From Pseudomonas sp. AOB-7 (lineage in GTDB: Bacteria; Pseudomonadota; Gammaproteobacteria; Pseudomonadales; Pseudomonadaceae), in NCBI RefSeq assembly GCF_003696305.1, contig NZ_RFFK01000003.1:169887-233886 (forward strand): 64,000 nt of DNA, given 5' to 3'. The notes below the pieces were generated by a model. The model had not been told where the DNA came from. It worked only from the letters and a program-made list of their open reading frames with translations, and made no database searches. The translations under genes were made by a program, and so were the position numbers. Shown here piece after piece: positions 48,695 to 57,894 of the stretch; position 1 is the first letter of the stretch; each line of letters starts with the position of its first letter.

Positions 48695-50293
48695 TCACTG
48701 GGCGATACCTACACCATAGAAGGAGTTGAGCGCGAAGGGGCTGATGCGGAAGTCCTGCACCTCCTTGCGCATCGGCTGGTACACGGTGGAGTGCGCCAGC
48801 GGGGTGATCGGCACCTCACGCTTGAGGATCACCTGCGCCTGCCGGTACAGCTCGGTACGCTCGGCCTGGTCGGTGGTGCGCTTGGCGGCCTTGACCAGCT
48901 TGTCGTAGTCCTCGAAGCACCACTTGGAGAAGTTGTTGCCGTCGACCGCGTCGCAGCCGTAGAGGGTACCGAGCCAGTTGTCCGGGTCGCCGTTGTCGCC
49001 GCTCCAGCCGATCAGCATGGCGTCGTGTTCGCCGGCCTTGGCGCGCTTGAGGTACTCGCCCCACTCGTAGCTGACGATGCGCGCCTGGATGCCGATCTTG
49101 GCCCAGTCGGCCTGCAGCATCTCGGCGATCAGCTTGGCGTTGGGGTTGTACGGGCGCTGCACCGGCATGGCCCACAGGGTGATCTCGGTGCCTTCCTCGA
49201 CGCCGGCGGCCTTGAGCAGCGCCTTGGCCTTTTCCGGGTCGAAGGCCGGGTCCTTGATGGTCTCGTTATAGGACCACTGGGTCGGCGGCATGCCGTTGAC
49301 TGCCAGCTGGCCGGCGTTCTGGTACACCGCGTCGAGGATCGCCTGCTTGTTCACCGCCATGTCCAGCGCCTGGCGCACCTCCAGCTTGTCGAACGGCGGG
49401 TGGGTGACGTTGTAGGCGATATAGCCGACGTTGAAACCGGCCTGTTCGGGCATCTGCAGCTTGGCGTCCTGCTGCAGCGAGGCGATGTCGGCCGGGCGCG
49501 GGAACAGGGTCACGTGGCATTCGCCGGCCTTGAGCTTCTGCATGCGCACCGAGGCGTCGGTGTTGATGGCGAAGATCAGGTTGTCGATCTTCACGTCCTC
49601 GGGCTTCCAGTAGTCCTGGTTGCCCTTGTAGCGGATCACCGCGTCCTTCTGGTAGCGGCTGAACACGAAGGGGCCGGTGCCGATCGGCCTCTGGTTGATG
49701 TCGGCGGCCTTGCCGGCCTTGAGCAACTGGTCGGCGTACTCGGCGGACTGGATCGAGGCGAAGCTCATCGCCAGGTTCTGCACGAAGGCGGCGTCCACTT
49801 CGTTGAGGGTGAAGCGCACCGTCTGATCGTCCAGCTTTTCCAGCTTAGCGATATTGGCGTCCATGCCCATGTCGGTGAAGTAGGGGAACTCGGTGGGGTA
49901 GGCCTTGCGGAAGGGATGATCCTTGTCGAGCATGCGGCCGAAGGTGAAGAGCACGTCGTCGGCGTTGAATGCGCGGCTGGGCTTGAAGTACTCGGTGCTG
50001 TGGAACTTCACCCCGGGGCGCAGCTTGAAGGTGTAGACCAGACCGTCCTCGGACACCTCCCAGCTTTCGGCCAGGCCGGGCTCGACCTGGGTGCCGCCGC
50101 GCTCGAACTGGGTCAGACGGTTGAAGATGGTTTCCGCCGCGGCGTCGAAATCGGTGCCGGTGGTGTACAGGCCCGGGTCGAAACCGGCGGGGCTGCCTTC
50201 GGAGCAGAACACCAGGTTGGCGGCGCTGGCGAGGGGGGCGCTGGCGATCAGCCCAGCGGTAAGCAAAGCCTGGATAACGGCGTTCTTGCGCAT
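48695..50293 (-). CDS. dppA: Dipeptide-binding protein, first copy (DppA)
   Basis: Periplasmic binding protein, 532 aa, first gene of the dpp operon. Signal peptide MRKNAVIQALLTAGLIASAPLASA; NLVFCSEGSPAGFDPGLYTTGTDFDA is the DppA start; PIGTGPFVFSRYQKDAVIRYKGNQDYW, GWSGDNGDPDNWLG and ITPLAHSTVYQPM are family landmarks. ATG at 50293 is preferred over one codon upstream because GAGGT lies 5-6 bases before it. Confidence 0.93.
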   Translation of the reverse strand: MRKNAVIQALLTAGLIASAPLASAANLVFCSEGSPAGFDPGLYTTGTDFDAAAETIFNRLTQFERGGTQVEPGLAESWEVSEDGLVYTFKLRPGVKFHSTEYFKPSRAFNADDVLFTFGRMLDKDHPFRKAYPTEFPYFTDMGMDANIAKLEKLDDQTVRFTLNEVDAAFVQNLAMSFASIQSAEYADQLLKAGKAADINQRPIGTGPFVFSRYQKDAVIRYKGNQDYWKPEDVKIDNLIFAINTDASVRMQKLKAGECHVTLFPRPADIASLQQDAKLQMPEQAGFNVGYIAYNVTHPPFDKLEVRQALDMAVNKQAILDAVYQNAGQLAVNGMPPTQWSYNETIKDPAFDPEKAKALLKAAGVEEGTEITLWAMPVQRPYNPNAKLIAEMLQADWAKIGIQARIVSYEWGEYLKRAKAGEHDAMLIGWSGDNGDPDNWLGTLYGCDAVDGNNFSKWCFEDYDKLVKAAKRTTDQAERTELYRQAQVILKREVPITPLAHSTVYQPMRKEVQDFRISPFALNSFYGVGIAQ

Positions 50294-50360
50294 CATGACC
50301 TCATCGTTGTTGTGGTTGTGATCCTTGAGGAGCCTCTTGTGGAGGCCACCGCCGAAACTA

Positions 50361-50376
50361 TGCAGCCCTTGTGCCC
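50361..50376 (-). promoter_or_regulatory. Candidate sigma-54 promoter for dpp operon
   Basis: Minus strand GGGCACAAGGGCTGCA has GG and GC exactly 10 apart and matches TGGCAC-N5-TTGCA at most positions (mismatch at the first T and at the first T of TTGC). Predicted start near 50350 gives a leader of about 57 bases. Less convincing than the atzF one. Confidence 0.35.
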
Positions 50377-50471
50377 GAGGCAAGCGCGATGTCGCACAGC
50401 AAATGGTTAGCGCTACAGCGCTGTAACTTGCTGTCGCATTTATGAAAATTTTGCAGGGAAAAGATGGCGAA

Positions 50472-50497
50472 ACGCCGTTATCTGACGATAACGGCGT
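50472..50497 (-). terminator. Terminator after the SIMPL-domain gene
   Basis: ACGCCGTTATC (50472-50482) pairs perfectly with GATAACGGCGT (50487-50497) around TGAC. On the minus strand it is followed by TTT. It begins 20 bases past the stop at 50518. Confidence 0.75.
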
Positions 50498-50517
50498 GGC
50501 CTTGTTGCGGGGCGTGG

Positions 50518-51228
50518 TCAGGGCATCTGCACTTCGATGACGCCGTCGGCGCTGACCGTGACCTGGCTGGTGCCGGCCTCGATTTCCGGGGTGGGCGCCG
50601 CTTCCATCATCGCCATGCCCTTGGCCGCGTAGTGGCGCGGCATCGGCGGCTGGAAACCGCCGGTGTTGAGGTTGAGGCTGACCAGCTTGTAGCCCTTGCC
50701 ACCGAGCGCCTCGGTGGCCAGCTGGGCGCGGGCCTTGAAGGCATTCACCGCGTCCTTGAGCATGGCGTCCTCGCGGGTCTTGCGGGTGTCGGTGGCGATG
50801 CTGAAGTCCATGCCGGCCATCTTCATCTGTTGCAGCAACTCGCCGGTCAGTGCCGACAGGCGGGCGAAGTCGGCGCTTTCCAGGCGCACTTCGGCGCGCT
50901 CGCGCCAGGCGGTGATCTTCTGGCCCTTGTCGTCATACACCGGGTAGCTGTGACGGCTGCCGAGCTTGACCGAGACGCCGCGCACCTGGCGCACCTGCTC
51001 CAGCGTCTGGTTGAGGGTGTTGGTGATCTCGGCGGCCAGCTTGGCCGGGTCGGCGTGCTGCGCTTCGGTATAGAGGGTGACGTGCATCAGGTCGTGGGCG
51101 ACCTCCTGATTCACCTCGGCGCGCAGGGCGATCTGGTTGTAGCGCGCCTCCTCGGCCAGCAGGGCGGTGCTGGCCAGGCTGGCGGCGGTCAGGGCGAGGG
51201 CGGTGGCGATACGGGTCATGGTGCGCAT
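50518..51228 (-). CDS. SIMPL (DUF541) domain periplasmic protein
   Basis: 236 aa. Signal peptide MRTMTRIATALALTAASLASTALLA; mature domain starts ARYNQIALRAEVNQEVAHDLMHVTL and includes WRERAEVRLESADFARLSAL and TRKTREDAMLKDAVNAFKARAQL, standard for SIMPL/YggE-like proteins. AAGGAA lies about 7 bases before the ATG. Role in oxidative or envelope stress is suspected for relatives. Confidence 0.88.
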   Translation of the reverse strand: MRTMTRIATALALTAASLASTALLAEEARYNQIALRAEVNQEVAHDLMHVTLYTEAQHADPAKLAAEITNTLNQTLEQVRQVRGVSVKLGSRHSYPVYDDKGQKITAWRERAEVRLESADFARLSALTGELLQQMKMAGMDFSIATDTRKTREDAMLKDAVNAFKARAQLATEALGGKGYKLVSLNLNTGGFQPPMPRHYAAKGMAMMEAAPTPEIEAGTSQVTVSADGVIEVQMP

Positions 51229-51349
51229 GGGCGGTTCCTTGTCGATGGCCGATGGGCCGTTACGCGAGGGTAGACGAAGCAGAGTGACTGTTCGGGTTAA
51301 TGGCGGTTCAACTTTTTTCTGTGCCGCGTCGGCACCGGGTCGTGCCGGC

Positions 51350-51904
51350 TCAATCGTCCAGCCAGGCGCCCTGGGTTTCACCGTGGCCGGTGTCACGGTC
51401 GTAGCGGTGTTCGCGCTCGATATGGCGTTGCAAGGTGGCGTGGGCGCGGGCATTGGCCTGCTGTTCCAGGGTCTTGCAGTCGGCTTGCTCCGGCAGCGCC
51501 AGTAGCGCCGTGTCGATGGCCTGCGCCGCCGCCTGGCCGATGCGGTAGTGGCCCAGTTCGTGTTCCTCGAGCGCCGCCAGGTAGCGGGCGAAGCGCTGTT
51601 GCTGCTGGGCGTCGCCGCCGTGCAGGCGCGGCAGGGTGATGCTGGCCTGCAGCTGGGTGCTGCTGCGTTCGATACGGCAGCGGCCATCGCGCGCCTCCCG
51701 CCACCAGAAGCGCCATTCCACCTGCCAGCGGGTGAAGCCGTGGTAGGTCTGGCTGTCCAGACGGATCGGCGAGGCGCTGTTCAGCGCCTGGCGCAGGCTG
51801 GCGTGCGTTTCGAGGTGGGCGTCGTAGTGGCGGTAGTCGAGCTGCTCGCGCACCTCGGCGTGCAGCGGCGCGGCCAGCAGCAGCGGCAGCAGGGCGCGCT
51901 TCAT
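51350..51904 (-). CDS. DUF922 putative zinc-dependent protease
   Basis: 184 aa. Signal peptide MKRALLPLLLAAPLHA; zinc motif HELGH (115-119) in LAALEEHELGHYRIGQ; conserved HASLRQALNSASPIRLDSQTYHGFTRWQVEW and RCRIERSSTQLQASITLPRL. Its start overlaps the yigZ stop (ATGA), so it is co-translated with yigZ. Confidence 0.88.
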   Translation of the reverse strand: MKRALLPLLLAAPLHAEVREQLDYRHYDAHLETHASLRQALNSASPIRLDSQTYHGFTRWQVEWRFWWREARDGRCRIERSSTQLQASITLPRLHGGDAQQQQRFARYLAALEEHELGHYRIGQAAAQAIDTALLALPEQADCKTLEQQANARAHATLQRHIEREHRYDRDTGHGETQGAWLDD

Positions 51905-52485
51905 GACCGGCGCAGCCGTTCGCGGCCGCGGCTGAGGTCGGCCAGCAGTCGATCCAGCGCGTCCAGCTGGGCGGCGGGCACGGCCAGCTCGAGGCGGGCG
52001 CCGCTGGCGTCGAAGGCCTCGTTTTCCAGCAGGGCGTCGAACTCGCCCAGGCGCGCCTTGAACGGCGCCAGTTCGGCGAACTGCAGGTGGCAGTGGCAGG
52101 CCTGGCGCGGCACCAGCTCGCGGCGTTCGCCGCCCTGCAGGCACTTGGCCGCACTGCCGCCGTAGGCACGCGCCAGGCCGCCGGTGCCGAGCTGGATGCC
52201 GCCGTACCAGCGGATCACCAGCACCGCCACCTGGTCGCACGCCTGGCCTTCGATGGCGGCGAGAATCGGCCGGCCGGCGGTGCCGCCGGGTTCGCCGTCG
52301 TCGCTGAAGCGGTACTGCGCGCCGACCTTCCAGGCCCAGCAGTTGTGCGAGGCACCGGGGTCGCTGTGGGCAGCGATAAAGGCCTGCGCCTCGGCCGCGC
52401 TGGCGACCGGCGCGGCGAGGGCGTGAAAGCGGCTCTTGCGGATCTCCTCGCGGTACTCGCAGGGCGCGCTGAGGGTGAAGGCCAT
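51901..52485 (-). CDS. yigZ: YigZ/IMPACT-family protein
   Basis: 194 aa. N-terminal UPF0029 domain with RKSRFHALAAPVASAAEAQAFIAAH, NCWAWKVG, FSDDGEPGGTAGRPILAAIEGQ and VLVIRWYGGIQLGTGGLARAY. The C-terminal DUF1949 part follows. Bacterial function is unsettled; eukaryotic IMPACT regulates Gcn2. ATG shares one base with the TetR stop (TGATG). Confidence 0.92.
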   Translation of the reverse strand: MAFTLSAPCEYREEIRKSRFHALAAPVASAAEAQAFIAAHSDPGASHNCWAWKVGAQYRFSDDGEPGGTAGRPILAAIEGQACDQVAVLVIRWYGGIQLGTGGLARAYGGSAAKCLQGGERRELVPRQACHCHLQFAELAPFKARLGEFDALLENEAFDASGARLELAVPAAQLDALDRLLADLSRGRERLRRS

Positions 52486-53147
52486 CAGGGCTTGGCGGGC
52501 GGCGTCAGGCCGCAGCCCTTGAGGATGATCTGGATCAGGTTGCCTGTGGCGGCTTCGAAGTCCTGCTTGGTCAGACGCGAGCGGCCGCTGACCCGGCAGA
52601 TCTGCGAGGCGAAGTCGGCGTAGTGCTGGGTGCTGCTCCACAGCAGGAAGATCAGGTGCACCGGGTCGACCGGATCCATCTTGCCGGCGGCGATCCAGGC
52701 CTCGAACACCGCGGCGCGGCCGCGGAACCAGTCCAGGTAGTTCTGGTTGAAGTACTGCGACAGGCAGTCGCCGCCGCTGATCACTTCCATGGCGAAGATC
52801 CGCGAGGCCTTCGGCTGGCGGCGGGAGAATTCCATCTTGGCGCGGATGTAGCGCGCCAGCGCCTCGGCCGGGTCGTCGTCGACGGTCAGGGTATTGAAGG
52901 TGCTGTCCCACAGTTCGAGGATGTTGCTCAGCACCGCCAGGTACAGGCCCAGTTTGTTGTTGAAGTAGTAGTGCAGGTTGGCCTTGGGCAGGCCGACGTT
53001 CTGCGCGATGGTGTTCATGCTGGTGCCCTTGAAGCCGTGGCGGGCGAACTCCTCTTCGGCGGCTTGGATTATGGCTTCTTCGTTCTTCTGGCGGATGCGC
53101 CCGGCGGGCTTGCCGCTGGCGCTATGGGCGGGGACTTCGAAGGTCAT
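52485..53147 (-). CDS. TetR-family regulator (RutR-like)
   Basis: 220 aa. N-terminal helix-turn-helix (about 24-70): AAEEEFARHGFKGTSMNTIAQNVGLPKANLHYYFNNKLGLY. C-terminal YcdC/RutR-type domain with FSRRQPKASRIFAMEVISGGDCL and VDPVHLIFLLWSSTQHYADFASQI. In RutR this pocket binds uracil/thymine. No pyrimidine genes are nearby, so the target is unknown. First gene of the tetR-yigZ-DUF922 transcript. Confidence 0.9.
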   Translation of the reverse strand: MTFEVPAHSASGKPAGRIRQKNEEAIIQAAEEEFARHGFKGTSMNTIAQNVGLPKANLHYYFNNKLGLYLAVLSNILELWDSTFNTLTVDDDPAEALARYIRAKMEFSRRQPKASRIFAMEVISGGDCLSQYFNQNYLDWFRGRAAVFEAWIAAGKMDPVDPVHLIFLLWSSTQHYADFASQICRVSGRSRLTKQDFEAATGNLIQIILKGCGLTPPAKP

Positions 53148-53451
53148 GGGCGATTCCGAACTGATCTGGGAGCACAGCGAGTGCACAGATACCCCAGCGT
53201 CGCCCGGGTGACAAGCGCAAGTCGCGGAAAAGTGGCGGGAAATGCCGCGAATCCGGGGTGTGCACCAAGGCTGTGCGGCGCTGTCCCCAGCACGCCCCAT
53301 GGCCGCCCTCGCTACAGATCCCGCCGATAACGCCCGGCCTCGCGCAGGGCCTGCACCTGCTCGCGGCCGAGCCGAGCCGATCCAGTGCCGTTGGCGCAGG
53401 GTGCCGATTCGATAACCCCGGCCGTGCGGCCGGGGTTGGGACGGTGCCGGG
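53148..53451. other. Intergenic stretch, tetR promoter side
   Basis: 304 bases between the TetR gene start and the receptor gene stop. It holds the receptor terminator at 53414-53437 and presumably the tetR promoter. On the minus strand a short reading frame ends LGREQVQALREAGRYRRDL at about 53312; it resembles a protein tail but has no start or partner, so I do not call it a gene. Confidence 0.5.
53414..53437 (-). terminator. Terminator after the TonB-dependent receptor
   Basis: AACCCCGGCC pairs perfectly with GGCCGGGGTT around a 4-base loop. It lies 15 bases past the stop codon. A long T-run is absent. Confidence 0.65.
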
Positions 53452-55680
53452 TCAGAACTCGAGCACGGCCGACAGCCACAGGCGACGGCCCTCTTCGAGG
53501 GTGCCGGTGGTGGATTGGGCGATCTGCGTGTAGTAGGAGGCCCAGCCGCTGGCGCCGGTATTGGTGGTGTAGCTCTCGCCGTCGAGGAAGTCCTTGTCGA
53601 ACAGGTTGTAGAGGGTGGCGTTGAGGGTGAGGTTCTGCGACGCCTTGAACGAGCCGCCGAGGTGGAACAGCTCGTAGGCCTTGAGGTCGCCGACCTGATC
53701 CTGCAGCGCCTGGTTGGCGGCCGTCAGGTTGGCGTAGCGCTGGTTGAAGCGCGCCCGCTCGCCGCGGTACTCGCCCTTGAACCACAGGCTCAGGCGCTCG
53801 GTTGCATGCCAGTTGAGGCTGGCGTTGAGCATGTGCTGCGGCGTGTTGGTCAGCGGTGCACCCTTGTCGGCGCCGCTGCTCTGCTCGCTGTCGGTGTAGG
53901 TGTAGTTGCCGGCCAGGGTCCAGCCCGGGGCGAACTGCCAGCGGCTGGCCAGTTCCACGCCCCGGGTCTTGGCTTCGCCGATGTTGACGCTCTGCGCGAA
54001 GCTTTCCTGCAGGAAGCTGCTGCCCAGGCTGATGCAGCCCGGCTGGTTCGCGGCGCCGGGGAAGTTGCAGTTGGCGATCGGCGCGCCGTCGTCGATCTTG
54101 TCCTTGAACTTGGTGTGGAACAGCGTGGCATTGGCGCTGAAGCCGGCGAGGTTGTCGTAGTAGGCGCCGAACTCGGTGTTGGTGGTGGTTTCCGGGTCGA
54201 GGTCCGGGCTGCCGATGGTGATGGTGCGGCCCTGGGCGGTGACGCCGTTGATGCCGTCGTGCAGCTGGTTGAGGCTCGGCGTCTTGTAGCCCTTGCTCAC
54301 GCCGCCCTTGAGCGTCCAGTTGTCGTTGGTGTTCCACACCAGGTAGGCGCGCGGGCTGAAGTGGCCGCCGAAGGCTTCGTGATCCTCGTAACGGCCGCCC
54401 AGGGTCAGGGCCAGATCGTGGCGCAGGCGCCACTCGTCCTCGACGAACAGCGCCCAGGAGGTCTGCTGGAAGTCTTCGTCGGCGATGCCGTCCTCGACCT
54501 TGGCGTCCCAGTACTGGCCGCCGAGGGTGACGATGTGCGACTCGCCCACTGGCGCCACCAGTTTGCTGTCGAACACCAGGTCGGTGGACTTCAGCAGGCG
54601 GTCGTCGCCGCCGACGATGGCCGGGTAGCCCGTGTAGGGCACGCCGACGGTACCGGGAATGGTGCGCCCCAGGGTCTCGGTGGTGTTGTGGGTCAGGCTG
54701 CTGTCGAGGGTGCCGATACCGAAACGGCCGGTGTGCGACAGGGCGAACTGGTCGCGCTGGAAACGCAGTTCGTCCCGGTAGCCGTTGGCGAGGGTCGGCT
54801 GGTCGACGCTGCAGCCGCCGATGGCGTTGCCGCCGCTCTTGCCGTCCAGGGTGCCGAGCTGGCAGTCGTCGTTGTCGTAGACTTGGCGGCCGCGCTCGAA
54901 GTCCAGGGCGAAATCGTGGTTGTCCTGCGGGGTGAAGGTCAGGCGGCCGCCGAGGTTGTAGTTGCGGCCCTCCACCGGCGCTGCGCCGCGCTTGCTGACG
55001 GTGCTGTCGTCGTCGAACTCGAGGTCGGACTCGCCGCGGTCGTACAGGCTGCCGCGTACCTGCAGGCCGAGCAGGTTGTCGATCAATGGGCCGCTGGCAT
55101 AGAAGCTGGTGTTGCTGGTGTCGCCGAAGTCGCGGTTTTCCTGGAAGGTGTGATCCAGGGTCAGGCTGCCGCCCCAGGCCTTGCCCACCTTGCGGGTGAT
55201 GATGTTGATCACCCCGCCCATGGCGTCGGAACCGTACAGGGTCGACATCGGCCCGCGGATCACCTCGATGCGCTCGATGGCCGACAGCGGCGGCATGAAG
55301 CTGGTGGCGGTCTCGTTGAAGCCGTTGGGGGTGACGTTGCCGGCGGCGTTCTGCCGACGGCCGTCGATCAGGATCAGGCTGTAGTCGCTCGGCAGGCCGC
55401 GGATGCTGATGTTCAGCCCGCCGGTCTTGCCGGTGCCCTGGCCGATGTCGACGCCTTCGACGTCCTCCAGGGCCTCGGCCAGGTTGCTGTAGCGCTTTTG
55501 CTGCAGCTCCTCGCGGCCGATCACGCTGATGCTGGCCGGCGCGTCGGTGATCTTCTGCTCGAAGCCGGCGGCGGTGACCACCACGTCGCCGAGGGCGACC
55601 GGCTCGCTGGCCTGGGCGCCGAGGCTGGTGACGAGGGCAATGGCGCTGGCCAAGGCGCTGCGGGAACTGAGGGCGGACAT
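53452..55680 (-). CDS. TonB-dependent outer-membrane receptor, siderophore type (FepA/CirA-like)
   Basis: 742 aa. Signal peptide to about residue 24 (LGAQA-SEPVALG); TonB box region DVVVTAAGFEQK; plug domain with ITDAPASISVIGREELQQK, LNISIRGLPSDYSLILIDGRRQ and VIRGPMSTLYGSDAMGGVINIITR; beta-barrel ending in Phe (WLSAVLEF) as required for outer-membrane insertion. Pattern resembles catecholate siderophore or colicin receptors. No siderophore or exbBD genes are adjacent, and a clear Fur box is not seen. Confidence 0.92.
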   Translation of the reverse strand: MSALSSRSALASAIALVTSLGAQASEPVALGDVVVTAAGFEQKITDAPASISVIGREELQQKRYSNLAEALEDVEGVDIGQGTGKTGGLNISIRGLPSDYSLILIDGRRQNAAGNVTPNGFNETATSFMPPLSAIERIEVIRGPMSTLYGSDAMGGVINIITRKVGKAWGGSLTLDHTFQENRDFGDTSNTSFYASGPLIDNLLGLQVRGSLYDRGESDLEFDDDSTVSKRGAAPVEGRNYNLGGRLTFTPQDNHDFALDFERGRQVYDNDDCQLGTLDGKSGGNAIGGCSVDQPTLANGYRDELRFQRDQFALSHTGRFGIGTLDSSLTHNTTETLGRTIPGTVGVPYTGYPAIVGGDDRLLKSTDLVFDSKLVAPVGESHIVTLGGQYWDAKVEDGIADEDFQQTSWALFVEDEWRLRHDLALTLGGRYEDHEAFGGHFSPRAYLVWNTNDNWTLKGGVSKGYKTPSLNQLHDGINGVTAQGRTITIGSPDLDPETTTNTEFGAYYDNLAGFSANATLFHTKFKDKIDDGAPIANCNFPGAANQPGCISLGSSFLQESFAQSVNIGEAKTRGVELASRWQFAPGWTLAGNYTYTDSEQSSGADKGAPLTNTPQHMLNASLNWHATERLSLWFKGEYRGERARFNQRYANLTAANQALQDQVGDLKAYELFHLGGSFKASQNLTLNATLYNLFDKDFLDGESYTTNTGASGWASYYTQIAQSTTGTLEEGRRLWLSAVLEF

Positions 55681-55900
55681 CGATCTACTCCTGGCGGTGT
55701 AAGGATTGGAGGCGAGACGGTCGAGATGATAGTGATTTGCATATAAGGTTCAATCGCGAATGAGTTTCAGCGGCGTAAGCAACTTCTGCAGGGCGCGTGG
55801 CGACTGGGCTGGGAGTGGGTTGTAAATTTTGTAAATGCGACTGTTTCTCGACTGAGCCGCCGGCCTTTGCGAATCGCCCGGCGCGCCTTAAGCTGCCGGC

Positions 55901-56644
55901 ATGAACCGCATCCTTCTCAACTGCGACATGGGCGAGGGCTTCGGCGCCTGGCGCATGGGCGACGACGCGCTGGCCATGCCGCTGATCGACCAGGCCAACC
56001 TGGCCTGCGGCTTTCACGCCGGCGACCCGCTGATCATGGCGCGCAGCGTGGCGCTGGCGGTCGAGCACGGCGTGCGCATCGGCGCTCATCCGTCCTACCC
56101 CGACCTGCAGGGCTTCGGCCGCCGCCATCTGCAGTGCTCGCCGGAGGAAGTCCACGCCCTGGTGCTGTACCAGATCGGCGCGCTGGACGCCTTCTGCCGC
56201 GCCGCCGGCGGCCAGCTGGCCTACGTCAAGCCGCACGGTGCGCTGTACAACGACCTGGTGCGCGACGATGCCCTGCTCGCCGCGGTGCTCGATGCCTGCG
56301 CCAGCTACCGCAAGGGCCTGCCGCTGATGGTGCTGGCCCTGGCCGACAACCAGCGTGAGTTGTGTCTGGCCGACGAGGCCGACGTACCGCTGATGTTCGA
56401 GGCCTTCGCCGACCGCGCCTACCTGGCCGACGGCCAGCTGGCGCCGCGCCGGCTCAGCGGCGCGGTGCACCAGGACCCCGAACGCATCCTCGCCCAGGCC
56501 CTGGCCATCGCCCGCGGCCAGGCCTTCCCCGACCTCGACGGCAAACCGCTGCGCCTGCGCGCCGACAGCCTCTGCGTGCACGGCGACAACCCCGAGTCGC
56601 TGGCCGTGCTGCGACGCCTGCGGGCGCAGCTGGACGCACTCTGA
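55901..56644 (+). CDS. pxpA: 5-oxoprolinase subunit A (LamB/YcsF family)
   Basis: 247 aa. Start [22 protein letters not shown] with [29 protein letters not shown] and [12 protein letters not shown] are the family hallmarks. PxpA works with PxpB and PxpC to open 5-oxoproline to glutamate using ATP. Neither PxpB nor PxpC is adjacent, so this is an orphan copy; it may pair with genes elsewhere or have another amide-related substrate. Confidence 0.93.
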   Translation: MNRILLNCDMGEGFGAWRMGDDALAMPLIDQANLACGFHAGDPLIMARSVALAVEHGVRIGAHPSYPDLQGFGRRHLQCSPEEVHALVLYQIGALDAFCRAAGGQLAYVKPHGALYNDLVRDDALLAAVLDACASYRKGLPLMVLALADNQRELCLADEADVPLMFEAFADRAYLADGQLAPRRLSGAVHQDPERILAQALAIARGQAFPDLDGKPLRLRADSLCVHGDNPESLAVLRRLRAQLDAL

Positions 56645-56789
56645 GGGCGCGGTCCCGGCATTTTCCGCGCTGCCCGGTCGGGCAACTGGTCAGCGCATGC
56701 GCGGCGGGAGTCGGCATCTGCCTCGCGCTGTGAGAGGATGGCTCCTGCAAGCCCCGCCCCAGGCCAAAAAGGACCCGTGATCCACGCCG

Positions 56790-57677
56790 ATGAAGACGCC
56801 CAAACGTATTGAACCCCTGGTCGAAGACGGCCTGGTGGACGAAGTGCTGCGCCCGCTGATGAGCGGCAAGGAAGCAGCGGTCTATGTGGTGCGCTGTGGC
56901 GACGAGCTGCGCTGCGCCAAGGTCTACAAGGAAGCCAACAAACGCAGTTTTCGCCAGGCCGCCGAGTATCAGGAGGGCCGCAAGGTGCGCGGTAGCCGCC
57001 AGGCGCGGGCCATGGCCAAGGGCAGCAAGTACGGGCGCAAGGAGCAGGAGCAGGCCTGGCAGAACGCCGAGGTGGCGGCCCTGTTCCACCTGGCCAGCGC
57101 TGGCGTGCGGGTGCCCAAGCCCTACGACTTTCTCGACGGCGTGCTGCTGATGGAGCTGGTCAGCGACGGCCAGGGCGACGTGGCGCCGCGGCTCAACGAC
57201 GTCGAGCTGCACCCGGACGACGCCCGCGAGTTCCACGCCTTCATGATCCAGGAAATCGTCAAGATGCTCTGCGCCGGCCTGGTGCATGGCGACCTGTCGG
57301 AATTCAATGTGCTGCTCGGTCCCGACGGCCCGGTGATCATCGACCTGCCGCAGGCAGTGGACGCCGCCGCCAACAACCATGCCTTCAGCATGCTCGAACG
57401 CGACGTGCGCAACATGGCCGAGTACTTCGGCCAATTCGCCCCCGAGCTGAAATACACCAAGTACGCCAAGGAAATGTGGGCGCTCTACGAGGCGGGCAAA
57501 CTGCAGCCGCACAGCCAGCTGACCGGTGAATTCGCCGAAGCCGAAGACGCCGCCGATATCGACGCGGTGATGCGCGAGATCAAGGCCGCCCTGGCCGAAG
57601 AGGCACGGCGCCAGGCCTTGCTCAATGCCGAAGACGCGCCCAAGGACGCCGAACCGACGCCACCCTGGATGCGCTGA
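56790..57677 (+). CDS. RIO-type serine/threonine protein kinase
   Basis: 295 aa. ATP-binding region SGKEAAVYVVRCGDELRCAKVYKEANKRSFRQAAEYQEGRK; catalytic loop VHGDLSEFNVLL; metal loop IIDLPQAVDAAANNHA, the RIO variant of DFG. Eukaryotic and archaeal RIO kinases help ribosome assembly; bacterial role unclear. A basic, charged insertion KGSKYGRKEQEQ lies between N-lobe strands. C-terminal acidic tail. Confidence 0.9.
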   Translation: MKTPKRIEPLVEDGLVDEVLRPLMSGKEAAVYVVRCGDELRCAKVYKEANKRSFRQAAEYQEGRKVRGSRQARAMAKGSKYGRKEQEQAWQNAEVAALFHLASAGVRVPKPYDFLDGVLLMELVSDGQGDVAPRLNDVELHPDDAREFHAFMIQEIVKMLCAGLVHGDLSEFNVLLGPDGPVIIDLPQAVDAAANNHAFSMLERDVRNMAEYFGQFAPELKYTKYAKEMWALYEAGKLQPHSQLTGEFAEAEDAADIDAVMREIKAALAEEARRQALLNAEDAPKDAEPTPPWMR

Positions 57678-57894
57678 CTCGGCGGACGCCTAAACCCGCA
57701 GGGTGCGCCATGCGCGCCGACGCTTGTGGGACTGCATGAAATCCGGGGTTGACGCTCGCATCTCCCGGATTGCAGGGCTATGCCCCCAACGCCTGGATAT
57801 GCCGTCCGTAGGGTTCGCCGCGCGCGAGCCTCTGGTGCGCACGACCTGGGCAGCCCCGCGACACCCTAGTCGCTGTGTACCCCACGCCGCGTCG
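57678..57894. repeat. Intergenic cluster of decayed repeats
   Basis: 217 bases. It holds a decayed GTAGCCCGGAT-family hairpin (AATCCGGG 57740-57747 / CCCGGATT 57764-57771) and fragments like GCAGGGTGCGCCATGCGCGCC and GTAGGGTTCGCC of the GGTGCGC family. No gene or promoter seen for the convergent flanks. Confidence 0.5.

Noticed and set aside
53312..53420. Short minus-strand frame ending LGREQVQALREAGRYRRDL, looks like a protein C-terminus
   Set aside because: No start, no ribosome site, overlaps the terminator; high-GC frames are open by chance.
55725..55743. Possible Fur box upstream of the TonB-dependent receptor
   Set aside because: GATGATAGTGATTTGCATA matches only about half of the 19-base consensus.
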